Source: Abelmoschus esculentus (Eukaryota; Streptophyta; Magnoliopsida; Malvales; Malvaceae). From it: a stretch of DNA of 64,000 nt. The DNA is taken from the NCBI GenBank assembly GCA_035048815.1, contig JAUCBN010000055.1, positions 7,501 through 71,500 of the forward strand, given 5' to 3'. The position numbers and the translations under genes were made by a program. This document shows positions 1 through 13,500 of the stretch, piece after piece (position 1 is the first letter of the stretch; every line of letters begins with the position of its first letter). Below the pieces are notes generated by a model. The model was not told where the DNA came from and searched no databases. It worked only from the letters and a program-made list of their open reading frames with translations.

Positions 1-126
1 CATATAACAATATTATTTTGTATTTTTAATAACGATAAGCCCGTTATTCGAAAATAAACAAAAATTTAAAACCGGGTTTTAAACCCTGGATAAAATTAGT
101 GATTATAAATTGTTAAAAACTGGAAA

Positions 127-320
127 GTCCAGTTTTTTAGTTTTTTTTTTTTTACAAAGGAAATTCATTAAGCTAAGTAAATTATAACAAAGATAACAGT
201 TCCCTGGGGATAATCGAAACCCAGTTAGGAAGGCATTAGCACGACTAGCTCTTGCTACCCAGTCCGCGAGGCCTCATCCAAAGTGATGCCGGATGTAGGA
301 GAACTGCAGCAATTCATTTA
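127..320 (-). mobile_element. Poly(A)-tailed retroelement 3' end (LINE or SINE)
   Basis: Read on the minus strand, a unique stretch of about 170 bases ends in a run of A (plus-strand T run near 138-153), preceded by an AATGAATTTCC-like tail. This is how LINE 3' ends and SINEs finish. A box-B-like GGTTTCGAT lies inside, which would favour a tRNA-derived SINE. I saw no target-site duplication. It lies downstream of the MYB-CC gene. The family assignment is a guess. Confidence 0.35.
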
Positions 321-588
321 TATAAATATGTTGAACACACACACAAACAGGATATGAACATATTTCCTACTTCTAATGAATAGACAGAAAGTGATGCTTA
401 GCCGATCCATTAGCAAAATAATAATAATTAGCTGGTTTGACCCATACCAAAAGCAATTAGTTTCTGAAGGTCATTCGGTTCAAATTTCCATGATGTCCTA
501 GATACAAACGGAAGCAAATCTGAAATCATTGGTTATTTTTACACAAGATCAATGGATCTAAAAAGGCTTGAGGCTATTTTAGAAGCTG

Positions 589-2645
589 CTATTGCACAGG
601 ATTTTGTACCTCAGCTTCATCAATACGGGGCCTTTTCGGATTTGATTTAGGATTGCAGTCATTGGCATTATGCTTTGATGGTGGAGATGTCGATGACTCA
701 GTTTTGGACTCACAAGGCTTGGGTCGTGAGATAACCTTTGAAGGAGAAGAAGGTTCCGGTCGGTAGTTTCGGTTGGAATCAGTTGGGATTGACAAGCTTA
801 TCGAAGGAATTAAGGCATTGCCAGCTTTCTGCTGTTCTTCCAAGATCTTCTGCAAATACCTTGCATGTTCCTCTATGCGCAACTGAAGTGACCTTTGTAG
901 CTGTGCAATAAAATACAGAAATGGCACATCAACTTCTTTCAAACAATTGCAGGAAACATGACTTAATTAACAAACAACGGTAAATACCTCCAGCTGTTCA
1001 TGCAATTGTTTCTGTACTTCCATCTGCATGCGCAGAGCTTCTGTAATATGCATTCCCCTGCACACAAATGGTTAGAAATCGCTTTAGTTTATTTATGCAG
1101 GAAAATCAGAAAGTAAAATACGAAAACATTACAGAAAACAATGCAAGAGTTACTCTTTCTTCTTTCCATCAATTCCATTGCCACTTGAAGCTGCTTTCTT
1201 TTCTTCAGAAATGCATGAAGTCTTCTTCTCTGAAAAGTTCATATAAAAGCTTTTCTCAAACATGAGCGTTACTACTTACTAGTGCTTCACTAAAAAGAAA
1301 TCCAAAATTGATTTATGCTCCTTATTTTTTAAAAATACATCATTTCTGTGTGTCTTTTTCACTAATTTAGAAATAAATATTTTATTGAAATTAAAAATTA
1401 TGAAGTTACATAAAAAAAAAAAAAATAACGTTTTTAACTTCTAAATTGAAAACAAAAATAGATTGCGTTTAACTACGACCCAAACTGGGCCAAATTCAAT
1501 AAAAAAACTAAATATTACAATTCAAATAGCTTTTCTAAGCCACAGCTGATATATGAAACGATAATATTAAATTTACAATACACTTTGATGATAATTAAGG
1601 AGAAAACATGAGAAAAAGCTACATTGATAACGAAACCATTACCTTCTTTTTTCTCTGGCATATATTTGGCAAGTCGGTATTTCTGTAAAAGATAAAAGAT
1701 TGTTAATAAGGATGTAGATCAATTAACTAGCAAAAACAGTGCGAGTGCTGGATATGGTATGTATCCAGCATTATGTTCAAAATTTTCTAAGTTACTTTGA
1801 CATATTTTAAAGGTCCTTAATAGGGGTACAATTGATCCAAGACATGCAATCTGTTAGAGCTCGTGCTTAACTTGAAATTCAAAGTTCAGCCTTGAGCTCA
1901 ATCATGTTTTATTTTAAAGCCCAAGCTTAATTCAAGATAAAGGCTCCTTTACCTAGTAAAAAAGCGTGAGCTCAGATCATCAGACTGAAGAAGCCCAAAC
2001 TGTCATAGTTTTATTTTCTCCGTGGTCAGTGATAGCAATGTCAAGTTCATCAGACAAAAACTGTAACTCTAATTGTTCAGTTGTGATGGCGAAATCATCG
2101 CATTGACAATGCATACCGTAAAAGCAACCATCAGAAGAAGCATTAGCTGGTAAATTAAGGAAGTCCTTCATGATAACTTCAGATTGAGCATCATTATATG
2201 GATTGCTCAGATCCTCACTAAAAACTGACGGAGATGTTGACGAATTGGCAGAGGAAATGAACTGATGATGTGTAGGAGGATGTGGAAGAAATGGGAAATT
2301 ACCGAGCTGTCGCTGTGTTTCGGATGCCGACGAAGATGAAAAATACAAACTGGTACAGAACACAGACGGACTTGAAGATGCACTCTTAGCCTCAGACCTT
2401 GGAGAATTTGATGGAAATGAAAGCCGGGATGAACATTCAACAACCATCGAAGATTGACCTTCGTATTCGATACTCGGAAAATTATGATGCGGAGATGTAG
2501 CTATAGGATATGACACTCCAATTCCCTTGCTAGGTTCACTTTGTGCCATAGAGACAAAGCCAGGGGGAGTCATGGTCTTCGATGATATCCCAACCTTCAT
2601 CCTGTTATCAATTGACAAATACCAGAATATCGCATGACTCAACAA
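589..2645 (-). pseudogene. MYB-CC (PHR1-like) transcription factor gene lacking the MYB core
   Basis: MYB-CC proteins are nuclear phosphate-starvation regulators with one MYB repeat followed by a coiled coil. Exon 1 (1980-2645) encodes a Ser/Pro-rich N-terminus of 221 residues and then meets a stop after TVWASSV. Downstream exons at 1643-1682, 1154-1202, 988-1057 and 589-900 join in one frame through GT-AG borders. They encode the end of the MYB repeat (KYRLAKYMPEKK), the MYB-CC signature (ITEALRMQMEVQKQLHEQLE, then LRIEEHARYLQKILEEQ) and a Ser/Pro-rich tail ending PVQ. The part that should come before KYRLAKY, namely the WTPELHE and VKSHLQ helices (about 45 residues) plus the linker, is not found on either strand between 1683 and 1980. 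That stretch is unrelated AT-rich DNA. The locus therefore cannot encode a normal DNA-binding factor. It is either a deletion pseudogene or a gene giving truncated or coiled-coil-only products. The exact start codon is uncertain. Confidence 0.75.
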
Positions 2646-4850
2646 TAAGAATTAAAGATCTTGAATGGCAGGGCTGTGATCAATACCAGGAGAATGGTTC
2701 AAGATTTATGTGTCAGGTGAAATTAAGCAACCATCAGCATAGTCGGATGCAAAGACTGCACACTGTTGTCACCAAAGGTTACATTCTTCAAAATATTTAG
2801 AACTTTAAATCAGATATAGTTCTAATGATATGAATTTGACCTAAAAAGAACAATATAAAAAACAATCTTTTCCAAGAAAACACCTGGAAAACACAACAGA
2901 AATTAAGCAATCAACCTAACAGCATGGAAGAAACCAAAAAACAAGGATATTCCAGAACAAAAATGCTATTAACCAAATGCATGATGCTATCAGGGACAGA
3001 TGTAACTTATAACTGGGAGGGGCTCTTTACAATCATCATGATATTGGTTGTCCTGCTCTGCCACCATGTACCACAGCAATTGGTGAAAAAGTTGTATCGG
3101 ATACTGTGAAACTAACGTTCCCATCTTCAACAATCAAAATGTACATGGTTAAGTTTCTAGAAAAAAAAATGTACATGGTTATACATCCTCAAAAAAATGT
3201 ACATGGTTATAAGCAGACAAATACTAGATGGATACCATGATTTCTGAACTAGGAACCAGGTTACATGTTTTGGTACAGATAAACAGTGTCAGACTGTCCA
3301 GCATTAAGTTAACACTATTAAGCGAAGTAATCTCCAGCTACATGATACCAGACATATACAATTAACAGTACTTCTTAATTAATTAGTTGTGGAAATACAA
3401 CAGGTGCTGGGCAAAAGAGACAACCATCAATCATGCATATGAGCAACTCCGAACTGTAAAAGGTTTTTCAGTAGATAAGCTTATCGTATAAATTCTTTAA
3501 GAGATAAAACAGAACCAGAAGAGAACAGTTTGGAAGAGCGTCAGATATGGGAGAATAGGAATCAAATGTCTCCAAGGGATAAGCCAAAGTTTTCACTTCA
3601 CAATTTGGCATAGGAATGATAGATTTTTTAAAACCTCAGCATTTGCAATCTATATCAATCTAACTCACCATAATCAAATAAAAAACTAAGCATAATTAAT
3701 CTTAAAAAAAAAAAAAAGAGATACCATATGAATTTCACCTATGTAACTTGGACTTAGGTATGTGACTGGAATGAGTATATATCCAACACAAATATGGTCA
3801 TAAATTTCTAGTTTTTCCATGTACCAGGAGGATCCTTGGAGAGAATTTCCCATATCCATGTTTTGGATACGGTCCCGAGACTAAACTGAAGAGTGAGAAA
3901 CAAAGAATTCATAGTAAATCTTCAAAAGAACCTTGCCAATGCCAGCATAGTTGTTTGTATGCATAAATCCAATTAGATTATCCACATACAAACAAAAAGT
4001 AGTTTGTATTAGTATTACTATATTTGCAATAACAAATTCTGATGCATAATTGACCCTCTACCTAAATGCATCTCTCTAAACCTATGTTATTTGGACTCGG
4101 GCGAGGTTGTTGGAACTTGGAAAGGAATTCGTGTCTGCCACAATTATGTTCAATTTTTAAGACATTTCCATGTCCAGATTGCATCAGACATGAATACTTG
4201 AAAAAACTGAAGAGTTAGAGCAAAGACCAGGAATTCCCAGTGTAATAGTAACAAACCAATGTCGTTATATTTTAACAGAAAAGCTAGACTATTAGCTTCA
4301 AAAGATAAGCTAGACAATCCAATGTATTCAGGGGCAGAGAAAGCAAAAGGAACCACTGAAATTCCAAATACCAAAAAAACATCTCTCAAAACAAAGGAAA
4401 ATCCACCAAAATTAAAAGCTAAAACATACCCCAAAAAGGAACACTTAAAACAAAACCCAGATTGATTATGCACATCCATTTTTAGCCAGATTCCAGATCA
4501 AGACAACTAAATAAAACAACACCAGCGACAAAAACATATACATATATGTAAAAGAAAACTACAATTAAAAGATTGAAGAGACTATACTTGTTGAAGTTGA
4601 ATCTTTGCAGACAAAATGAATCTAATCTTGTCTGGTTCAGTTTATGATAGGACGCAAATCTTAGAAGAAACGTGAAGATAAGAACATGAGTAATCAAAAT
4701 GCCTAAACACTTACCTAGTTTTGGATTCTTCCATGAATGAGGTGAACGCCAATGGCAAAGACGTAATGAGGTGAAACAGGTAAATCTTTTTTTTTTCTTG
4801 TTCCAGATTTGGCTGCGCTCAATCAACTTTTTTTTTATAAATGAAAAATA
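2646..4850 (-). other. Upstream region of the MYB-CC gene, probably 5' UTR and introns
   Basis: No coding exon is recognisable. MYB-CC genes often have 5' UTR introns, so part of this stretch may be transcribed leader. Open frames here have no family features. A small tandem repeat at 3139-3208 is listed separately. Confidence 0.35.
3139..3208. repeat. Short tandem repeat containing ATGTACATGGTTA
   Basis: Three copies of ATGTACATGGTTA separated by A-rich spacers of different length. It lies upstream of the MYB-CC exon 1. Confidence 0.8.
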
Positions 4851-4983
4851 GGAAAATGGATGATTGAGAATACATCAGCTTGATAATTTTACGCGCCTTT
4901 TTCTGGAAGTTGATATGCACGTTCCGATGAGGTGCAATGTTTTGCTACTTGGTATATACCAAATTATGTTGGTGTTCACCTAA

Positions 4984-5050
4984 TTGTATATCTTTTAATT
5001 GTGTTTTTATTGATATCTTTTAATTGTGTTTTTATCGATATCTTTTAATT
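4984..5050. repeat. 27-bp tandem repeat, about 2.5 copies
   Basis: The unit ATATCTTTTAATTGTG followed by TTTTTAT(T/C)G recurs head to tail. It lies in AT-rich spacer with no gene. Confidence 0.8.
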
Positions 5051-7299
5051 TAAATTAATAAATTTAAATTTTAAAGTTAAAAAATATAATTAAGTTTTTT
5101 TTAAAATAAATTAGATATATTATTATTTAATATAGCATCATCCAATACTAAGTGTTCAATATACAAAAGAAGATCAAAAGAAAAATAAGAAAGATTATCC
5201 AATTTTAATGCTTAGTGAGTAAGACTATGAGCAATCCTATTTATCTCTGGATTTATATGAGCAACTTGTATTGAAGGACTTGAATAAAGAATACAATGTA
5301 CTTCTTTTAAGATAACATACAACAATTGAAAGATCAAGAGTATTAGCCTTCAATTTGTTTATTATAACCATAGAATCTCCCTCTCAACTTTAACTTCCTC
5401 TCATGCGTTATTATTTGCCATTTTAATTCATGCAACAGTAGTATAAGCTTCAGTAGTTTTAGTCGTATGAGCTTTATGAAGTTTGTATGTCCATCCATCA
5501 ATCATTAGGGTTGGTTATATCTTAGCTAAGTTCAAAAGATAAGGTTATAACAGTTATTCCTTGTACCGATAAAAAGGTTGAATTCATAGTGAATTGGTCG
5601 AAATTCTTAGTTTTTTTGTTAAGGTAATGGATGTAAGCATGGTCGAACAACTCAAAAATCATTGTGTTTTTGTTCAATTCTTTTGATTTTAGCAAATTCA
5701 TCCAAGTATCAAAAACAATCCACTTGACGGTTATCGGTGATCGATTCGAGCTTGCGCATCAATCCTTTCAATTGATATCAAAGTCTCGTCTCCATCGATT
5801 TAGAATAACATCCGAGAGCAAAGATCTATCGCTCGAAATCTACTGTTAAAGAAAATGGCTTGCTTTAAAGACAAGTGGCGTTATTTTAGTTTTATAATGG
5901 CATTTTTTAACGTTACTAAAAAAATTTCTGAAACTTAAAAAAACGTCGCAAGAAGCACCTTTAAAACCAACGTTGCAATTGTTTGTGGCGTTTTTTACAC
6001 AAAAATACCACAATAAATCAAGATCAATATTGACGTTTGTATATACAAACACCATAAATAACTAATTTTTTAATGATATTTATATTTCTAAACGCTACAT
6101 ATAATTTGTTCTTTAGTAACGTTTATTTTTTTAAAAGCAAAATTATGAAAACGACGTTTCGTTTTGGTGGGGAAGCCAAATTGTAGTGTATCCGTCATTA
6201 AAAAGCTATTTTCGGTGGGGCCGTAACAAGGAGAACCGTCAAACTGACAAACTCAATTTGGAATGGGCAAAGGCATCCGCACCACAAGGGTTTGGCATTT
6301 TGTCGTAATCTTAATCTCTTTTTTGTCTGATACCTGTGTGGTGCAAGTTTCATAAACGCGTTTGTAATTTGTGAAGGGTTAGTGTTTTATGAGATTTTTT
6401 TCTGATAATTTTAGATTTTTTAATATATAATTTAATATACAATACTTATAAATCAAATAATATTAAACATTTAAATCTATTCGATTTCATTATCTTTTGC
6501 ATATTATATAAACAACTATATTAATATATTAGACTTATTTTCATAATTATATTTAAATTATATCATATTAGTAAAATGAATCCCTTCAAAAAAAATCAAT
6601 TCATTAAAAAATAATATTTTCTTATTATTTAATATTTTAAGCACGTTTGCTATTCTAAAATTGTAATCATCGTAAGAATTTACAAAAAAAACATTCAACA
6701 AATATTAAATATTAGTAAAATGAATTTTAAGCACGATCTTTTTAGTGTGTTTTAGGCGAAGATGATATTTTTTCTGTTTTATTGCATCATAAGAGGATTA
6801 GACTATTCCATTAGCTTGGTGGGCTCGAGGTGTACCAATTTGGTTAAGGTAAGAAAATAAAGAAGTTTCTATCTCAGTCCTTGATATTCTGCAGGGTTCG
6901 TTTATATCAAGTAATGTGTTATATCATTAAGAGTAATATAAGGTTTCAGAACGAGTTTCACATTACTTGTCAGTAGTAATATAAAATTATCACTAACAAA
7001 TAATATTTGAGAATATAAAGATACTCATTACTTATGTAGTGTAACATTTTCTAGAGAAAGTTATATTATATTATATATTATTATTATCATTATTATTATA
7101 AAAGTTTCATTAAAAAAATTTAATCCTAAATGAAAGAAAAATATACTATATAAAAATATTTATAAGATAAAAACAAGATTAACCTGAAACCAAACTAACA
7201 AAAATCAATACAACCAAGAAATCAACCTAGTTCACACACCAAGACAACACAAGATTAATCATTATGACTAACAGTAACACCATCAACACTACTCATAGT
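5051..7299. other. AT-rich intergenic spacer, no gene recognised
   Basis: Open frames are short and show no family features. At about 5860-6170 there are several imperfect repeats around GGCGTTTTTT and AACGTT. Sub-terminal repeats of this kind occur in some plant DNA transposons, but no termini could be defined. Confidence 0.4.
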
Positions 7300-8010
7300 A
7301 CCAATGTCTATCTCCAAACCAACCATTTTCGTATCGACAACATCCCTGAGAATATAAAGAAGATTATAAATAGATGTTCACCAATAGGAGAACCACGACT
7401 CATCGAAGCGAGACGATCAACTACAACATTACAATTACGATGGATATGAAGAATATGCACTCTCCAATTGCGATGACGAATGTTAAATATAGCAGCCACC
7501 AAAGCACTCTCAATAAGAATATTTTATTCCTTACGCATGATTCTAGCAACATCCAAATTATCAACCTCTAAAACAACCTGTCGAAAATCAAGCCTCCAAG
7601 CGTGCAACAGAATATCGTGAGCAACCCATAATTCAGAAAAAAAATAGAATAAATACCAAGGCTACGAGTAAATCCAAACAACCAGGATCCATCATGATTG
7701 CGTAAGACACTATCTGTCGCGGCCATACCATCAGATGAACAAACCGCACCATCAGATTTAGCGTGATCCAACCAGTAGACGGAGGATGTTAAGTCAATTG
7801 AGGGATTATGGTGGATCCTCTTCCGATTTGTGACTGAACGACTAAAAAGTCAGAGGCAAGACGTTCTCCATAATACCGAATATCCTCTCTTTGAACATAC
7901 TGATGATCAAGGATGCGACTATATCTATTTTTCTAGATGATTCAACAAAAGACCGAAAATCGCACATCCCAATTCAGTGGATCATGAACAAATTTATCTA
8001 TGTTATTAAT
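7300..8010 (-). mobile_element. Non-LTR retrotransposon relic with plant RNase H-like (RVT_3) domain
   Basis: On the minus strand a broken reading frame shows, in order, WDVRFSVFC, IIWKNR, the linker PPSTGW, then the RNase H start SDGAVCSSDGMAATD, LRNHDGSWLFGFTRSLG, and near the end RNWRVHILHIHRNCNVVVDRLA. This matches the order of the C-terminal RVT_3 domain of plant LINE polyproteins. There are at least one frameshift near 7770 and several stops, so it is inactive. The reverse transcriptase part is absent. Confidence 0.7.
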
Positions 8011-8539
8011 ATTACATGACATCCGCTCATCAAAAGGCAAAGCAAAAAAACAGCTCTCTTAGAAAGCACAATAATTTCTGTACACAACCACTTTGTATAA
8101 ATTTTTATTATTGAACTTTAAAATTTTATTCTATTTAATCTTTATAAATTAGGCTTGTGTATAAATCAAATGATTCATTAAGATCAATTTAAATATAATC
8201 TAAAAATATTAAATATATATTATTCGTACTTAATTATATAAATTATCGTTATCGACTCATCTAATTTATTTTTATATTAACACTTGTGTGTTTTTACACA
8301 ATAAACAAAAATATTTCATTTTCTCCAAATCAATCCACAAATTAGCTTTTCTTATTTAATTAGTCCAATCATCCACAACCGCACACAATTTCGAATAAAA
8401 CACCAGTAACTATCGGTTTCAAAGAAAATTATTAGTGTAAAAGGACTTTGTCAAACACCATATTTTTTAACCCATTTTCCTATTTTATTTTTCACAATAT
8501 TTTAACTAGATTAACAGTCTAACTACTAATTTAAGCTAC
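8011..8539. other. AT-rich spacer upstream of the ECT gene
   Basis: No coding signal recognised. The ECT promoter should lie to the right, up to 9008. Confidence 0.4.
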
Positions 8540-8579
8540 CTGACTGCGCTGCCGCTGATGAGCTCCGTGCATCATTCAC
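8540..8579 (-). other. Orphan exon-like segment of 40 nt
   Basis: A GC-rich segment in AT-rich spacer. On the minus strand it is preceded by a pyrimidine tract ending TTTTGTAG and followed by CAG/GTAGCT, so it looks like an internal exon. It would read VNDARSSSAAAQS. No neighbouring exons were found. It may be a relic of a lost gene. The parent protein was not recognised. Confidence 0.3.
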
Positions 8580-9008
8580 CTACAAAACAAAAAGCACAAT
8601 TATTGTCACCTCAAGAGAAAATAAATAAAATTTTAATTTCATATTATATTATAATTTTAAAAAACGGTCAATTCCGCAACTAATTGTATATAGACTTTTT
8701 ATATAATCCGATAAAATTCAAGGATTTTCTATTAGTTTAACAAACTGTTTAATAAATTACCTATTTCACTGCTAGTATTTATAGTTTAGAATGGAATCTA
8801 CTTTGATTTTCGGAAGAAATATATGATATTAATTAATAAAGTAATTCATGGAGTATGGGAGATGCTAATGTGTTAAGATATGATATAGAAATAAAATATG
8901 ATAGAAAAAAAAAAAGATACTAGAAATTGAAAGATACTGCCTGCATCCGTAGATTAGCTTTAGATTCTCAAGGCAATCTTTCCTTTTTCTTTGTTTTACA
9001 GAAGATTC
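8580..9008 (+). promoter_or_regulatory. Promoter and 5' UTR region of the ECT gene
   Basis: Inferred from position only. The last 100 bases include a CT-rich leader just before the start codon. No defined element can be named. Confidence 0.4.
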
Positions 9009-10517
9009 ATGGCGGCAACGTCAGATCGTACCCCTGGTATTATATCTATTTCTCTTTCTTGTTTGATCTTTTGTTTTTTCTGGCTCCCACCCACCCCCTC
9101 TCTGGGTCTTTTGATTTCATGGGATTTCACTCTCTTTTTTATGCCAAGTCATTTAGAATTTGATGGGCGAATTTATTTTACTTGTTTACTGTGTCTGAAT
9201 TTTGTGGATCTTTGATTGATTTCCTGTGTCCGGTTTTATTTGATCTAGGTGATGTGATTTGATCTGATCTGGGATCTGGGTCTTGTTAATTGAAATAAAT
9301 TATTGCTAAATTCTACTTTCTTTTGTTATATTCAATTTTTATTTCCTTTAAAATATTGTAATTGAACAATTAATTCCCTGTTAGAAAAGGAAGGTGAATT
9401 GAGATTGAGAAAAACAATGTAGACATTGTTGTCAATGTGAACTTCCTTGAACTATATTTAACATCAAACAAATAATCTTAGGCTGTTTCTGGAAACCCAT
9501 TTCACTTATTTCCTTGTACGCGATCAGTTTCTTTCTAGCTTGAACATGATGTGTAGATACTAGATGATTTTGAAGATCTTGATGGCAGCTTCTCTGGCAT
9601 ACAAACTTTTGTTTACTGAGGCCCTCCATTAATTATCCTCCTAGACCAGGAAGGCGTCCTCTGCTAAAGCTAGCCACTCCATCCATTCCTTTGATCTCTC
9701 ACTAGCCATGCTCCTCAAGTAAATTCAAGGAATCGTTTTACCAGTTCAGTTTGACCATGAATCTGTGGAGTAAAAGGCAGTTGACATCTTCAATATAGTT
9801 CTAGATCTCTTAAATAACTCTTCCCTAAAGTGGCTCATGAATACCTTATCCCTCTCTTGAAACAATACTGTTAGGTATTCTATGTAGTTTAAAATTTGAC
9901 ATATGAACAACTGAGCCACAACCAATGCTGTGTAAGGTTGTGAACTAGAAAGAAATTACGCATGTTTGATCGATCCATCCACCACCACTAGTATTAAATC
10001 TTTACCTCCATATTTGGCATGGCCCTCAACAGAATCTATACTGATATCAGTCCAAGTCCTATGAAACCTCTTGACTCACAAGTTTCCCACTCCACCTGTT
10101 TCTGTTATCAACATCTCAGGGTCATCCAGGCAATCTGAAAACACTTCAGGTTAATACTCCCCAATCAAAATCTATTACAGTTGGGATTTCTAACATTGGT
10201 GATCCAGTGTGTGGTTAGCTCCAAACCACCGAAGCACTTATTCTTTCTTTCCTGTAATTCAGTTGGGGTAATTCCTTTGGGATTGTTTGTGGCTCTGTTA
10301 GGAGTGTGGGTGTATTGGTTCACCTGGTAAAGTTTCGTGGATAAGGCTTTGAGTTGCCTAGGGTCAATGAGTTGGAACTGGAAGGGTTTTCTGGAGTTGG
10401 ATGTAAAAGTGGTTGTTGGTTTTAATGTGAGTTGTTAGGTTCATTAGATCCCATCATCAAATTTCTTTCTTTCTTGCTTGCTTGCTTGTTTCTGTGTCAG
10501 GCCTGGAGAAAATTAGA

Positions 10518-10560
<43 letters not shown>

Positions 10561-13500
10561 TACTGTCTTCATAAAATAAGCTTTATTCAATTTATTTTTG
10601 TGGATTTCGTTTAATGATAAGTCCCTAGCTACTAATTACTTATTTAGTATCATGTATGGGATTTGTGCTGGATCATTTTTATGTTATCTTCCTACAAGAA
10701 GACGAATGCTAATCCAATCATTTTGATTCTTAAAGCAGCTACTTTTGATTTAAAATATATTCATGTTCTCTATTTATGATGTGTGCATTGGTGTGCACGC
10801 ATGGATTTGTGCGCACATATTCATAACTTCAAGTTTACCTACCCTCAAATTTAGCTTTGGTTGGTCTATAATTTATAGTGCCTGTGTTTCTAGGACTATT
10901 TAGTCACTGAGCATACTGATCATGGATGCAGAAGAGCAGCATGCTGATCCGGAAAACGTGAAGGAGCAAGTAATTGTGAGTTAATGGCATTGCTCCTTTA
11001 TCCCATTTGTTTATGTTTGACCACTTGAAGAACATTCTTACTAATGAGCTTAATTTATTATTCTCTTACACAGCCACTTTCAACAAAAAATGAGACGTTG
11101 GTTTATCCTAACTCCTCCCAGGATACTGCCCCAATAGGTCATCCAAAGGATAGCACTGGTCAATCTGGATCCTCCAGTTCAATTGGAGATCATAACTTCT
11201 ACTCACCTACAATATATGCCCCTCAGGCGCAGTCTTTCTATTACAGAGGTTAATATTCTGTTTTCTTGGGTCTATTTTAAACCCGGGGCAGTCTGGCTGA
11301 GTCTTTTATGTACTACTTCTAGTTGAAAATCTAATTTCCTTGTCCATTGGAGATTTGTAAAAGAGCACTCCATTCTTTTTCAACGCTAAGTTGCTACTAT
11401 TGTGGTAGCTCCTGGGTATCTCTCTCTCTGATCCATGTACTCTAGTTTGTACGAAAATGTATATACTGTATGATATATGAGAAAAAAGAAGTCCTAAGTT
11501 ACCTAAACCAAACTTTTTTGTTTGTCTGGTTTAGTTCTTAATTGGGTTTACTAGGTGAAATAGGAAACCCATATATCAGTTTGTCTTCCCCTTTTGGATT
11601 TATGTTAGAAAGATATAGGTTTTTAATTTGAATGCTGAAACTCATCACAGTTGTAAATGTAAATATTTTAAGATATTCAAGTCTTATATTTATTCTTTGT
11701 TATATATCTTGTTTATCTTAATATCAGTATTGAGTAATTTATTTGTGCAATGAGTTCAAATTCATTTTGTTTCTCAGTTTGTCATTACTAAATATTTGAA
11801 GTAGAAATTAACCTGAGGGACTTCTTCCTAATTGAAAAGCAGGTTACGACAATGCCGTTGGTGATTGGGCTGAATATCCACCTTATGTAAATGATGATGG
11901 ACTGGAACTTGGATCTATGGTGACAACCCCTACGTTCATTAATGTAAACTTCCTTTCAATTATTAAGCTTTCTATCTTTTGTGGTGACATTTTTATCTTA
12001 ATTAGGGAATCTACAATGACAATCCATCACTTGTATTCCACCCTGGATACGGATACAATCCTCAAATGCCATATGGACCATATTCCCCCGTCACTACTCC
12101 TTTGCCTTCGGTCGGTGGTGATGCACAGTTGTATTCTCCACAGCAATTTCCATTCACGGGGCCACCATATTATCAGCAACTAGTTCCTCCAAGCATGCCT
12201 TATATTAGTTCACCTACTACAATTTCACAACCAGAGCTAAGCACCTTAGTTACTGTTGACCAACAAGGTGATAACATACTTTTTGGACCAAGGTCCAGTT
12301 ATAGCACTCCATTGGAATCTTTTGCTAGAGGCAGTTTCTTGGGAAATCCTGGTACCCTAGGATTTAATGATTCTCATCAAGGTTTTGATGGATTGAGGTG
12401 TGGAGGACTTTGGTCAGATTGGTCCAAGCCTTCTGACCGACAGAGATCTTTGGCTTCCATATCTTCAGCAGTATCTCCCCAGCCATTTGGGCCAATTCGG
12501 CAGAATGTTCCAGTGGTATTTTGACTTTTGGAGATTTTACTATATATGATTTATCTTTCTTTTATGAATAAACTGCATGTTTTTGAATTTGGAAGGTTTC
12601 CAAATTTATGTCTTTCATCATTCTCAGCTCCCATAATGAGAGATTATATCATAGGCTCGGGTTTAGGGTTATATAATTTCCAAAAATTATATTTTTAAAA
12701 TGACATGTAAATTATGAGTGAAGATTCATTGGTTGAAAAAAAAAATGAGTTGGCGATTAGTGGTGAAGTGGGTGGTTATTATTGGATGGGACCACGGTTG
12801 ATGTGGTAGGCCGGGCCTATGATATAATTTCTCCATAATAGATGTTCATGGTTATATATTCCCATTTATTATCTTTCATTAGTTGTTAATTTTATATAGG
12901 AATAAAATCTGTGGAACGGTACAGCATTCATTGTAATATCAATATATTTGGTGAAGCTAGCATATGAATTTTATACATTTTAAATTAGTATCCTGTCTTA
13001 ATTTTGATTTTTTTTTTCTTGGTCAGGCATCTCAACAACAAAGGTTATTTTATCAATTGGGATCCGGTGTGAACTCCTATAACAGAGGCTATGTGCAAAG
13101 TGATCTCAACCAAGACCCCCGTTTCGGAAGTGGATCATTTCCTAGTCCAGGTGCAAACAATAGGGACTGGCTATCACTCGATCCTAATAGACGGCGGGGA
13201 AGGGGAAGTGGTGTCCCTCTATGTGGTTGTAACGGTGCCCTTGATATCTGCAGCGAGCAAAATCGAGGACCCAGAGCCTCAAAACCTAAGAATCAAATCA
13301 CAACTGAACATAGTTCCTCCATTGATGATAATAAAAACAACAAATCTCCATCCAAGATCCATGATGATACACACAACAGGCCATATTTCTCAGTTGATTA
13401 CAAGAATGCTAAATTCTTCATAATCAAGTCATTCAGTGAAGATAATGTTCACAAGAGTATCAAATATGGTGTCTGGGCTAGCACACCTAATGGGAACAAA

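Noticed and set aside
1683..1979. Hidden MYB exon on the minus strand
   Set aside because: I read all frames for WTPELHE and VKSHLQ words and found none.
4150..4826. Hydrophobic open frames on the minus strand
   Set aside because: AT-rich frames with no motif. They look like leader or intron of the MYB-CC gene.
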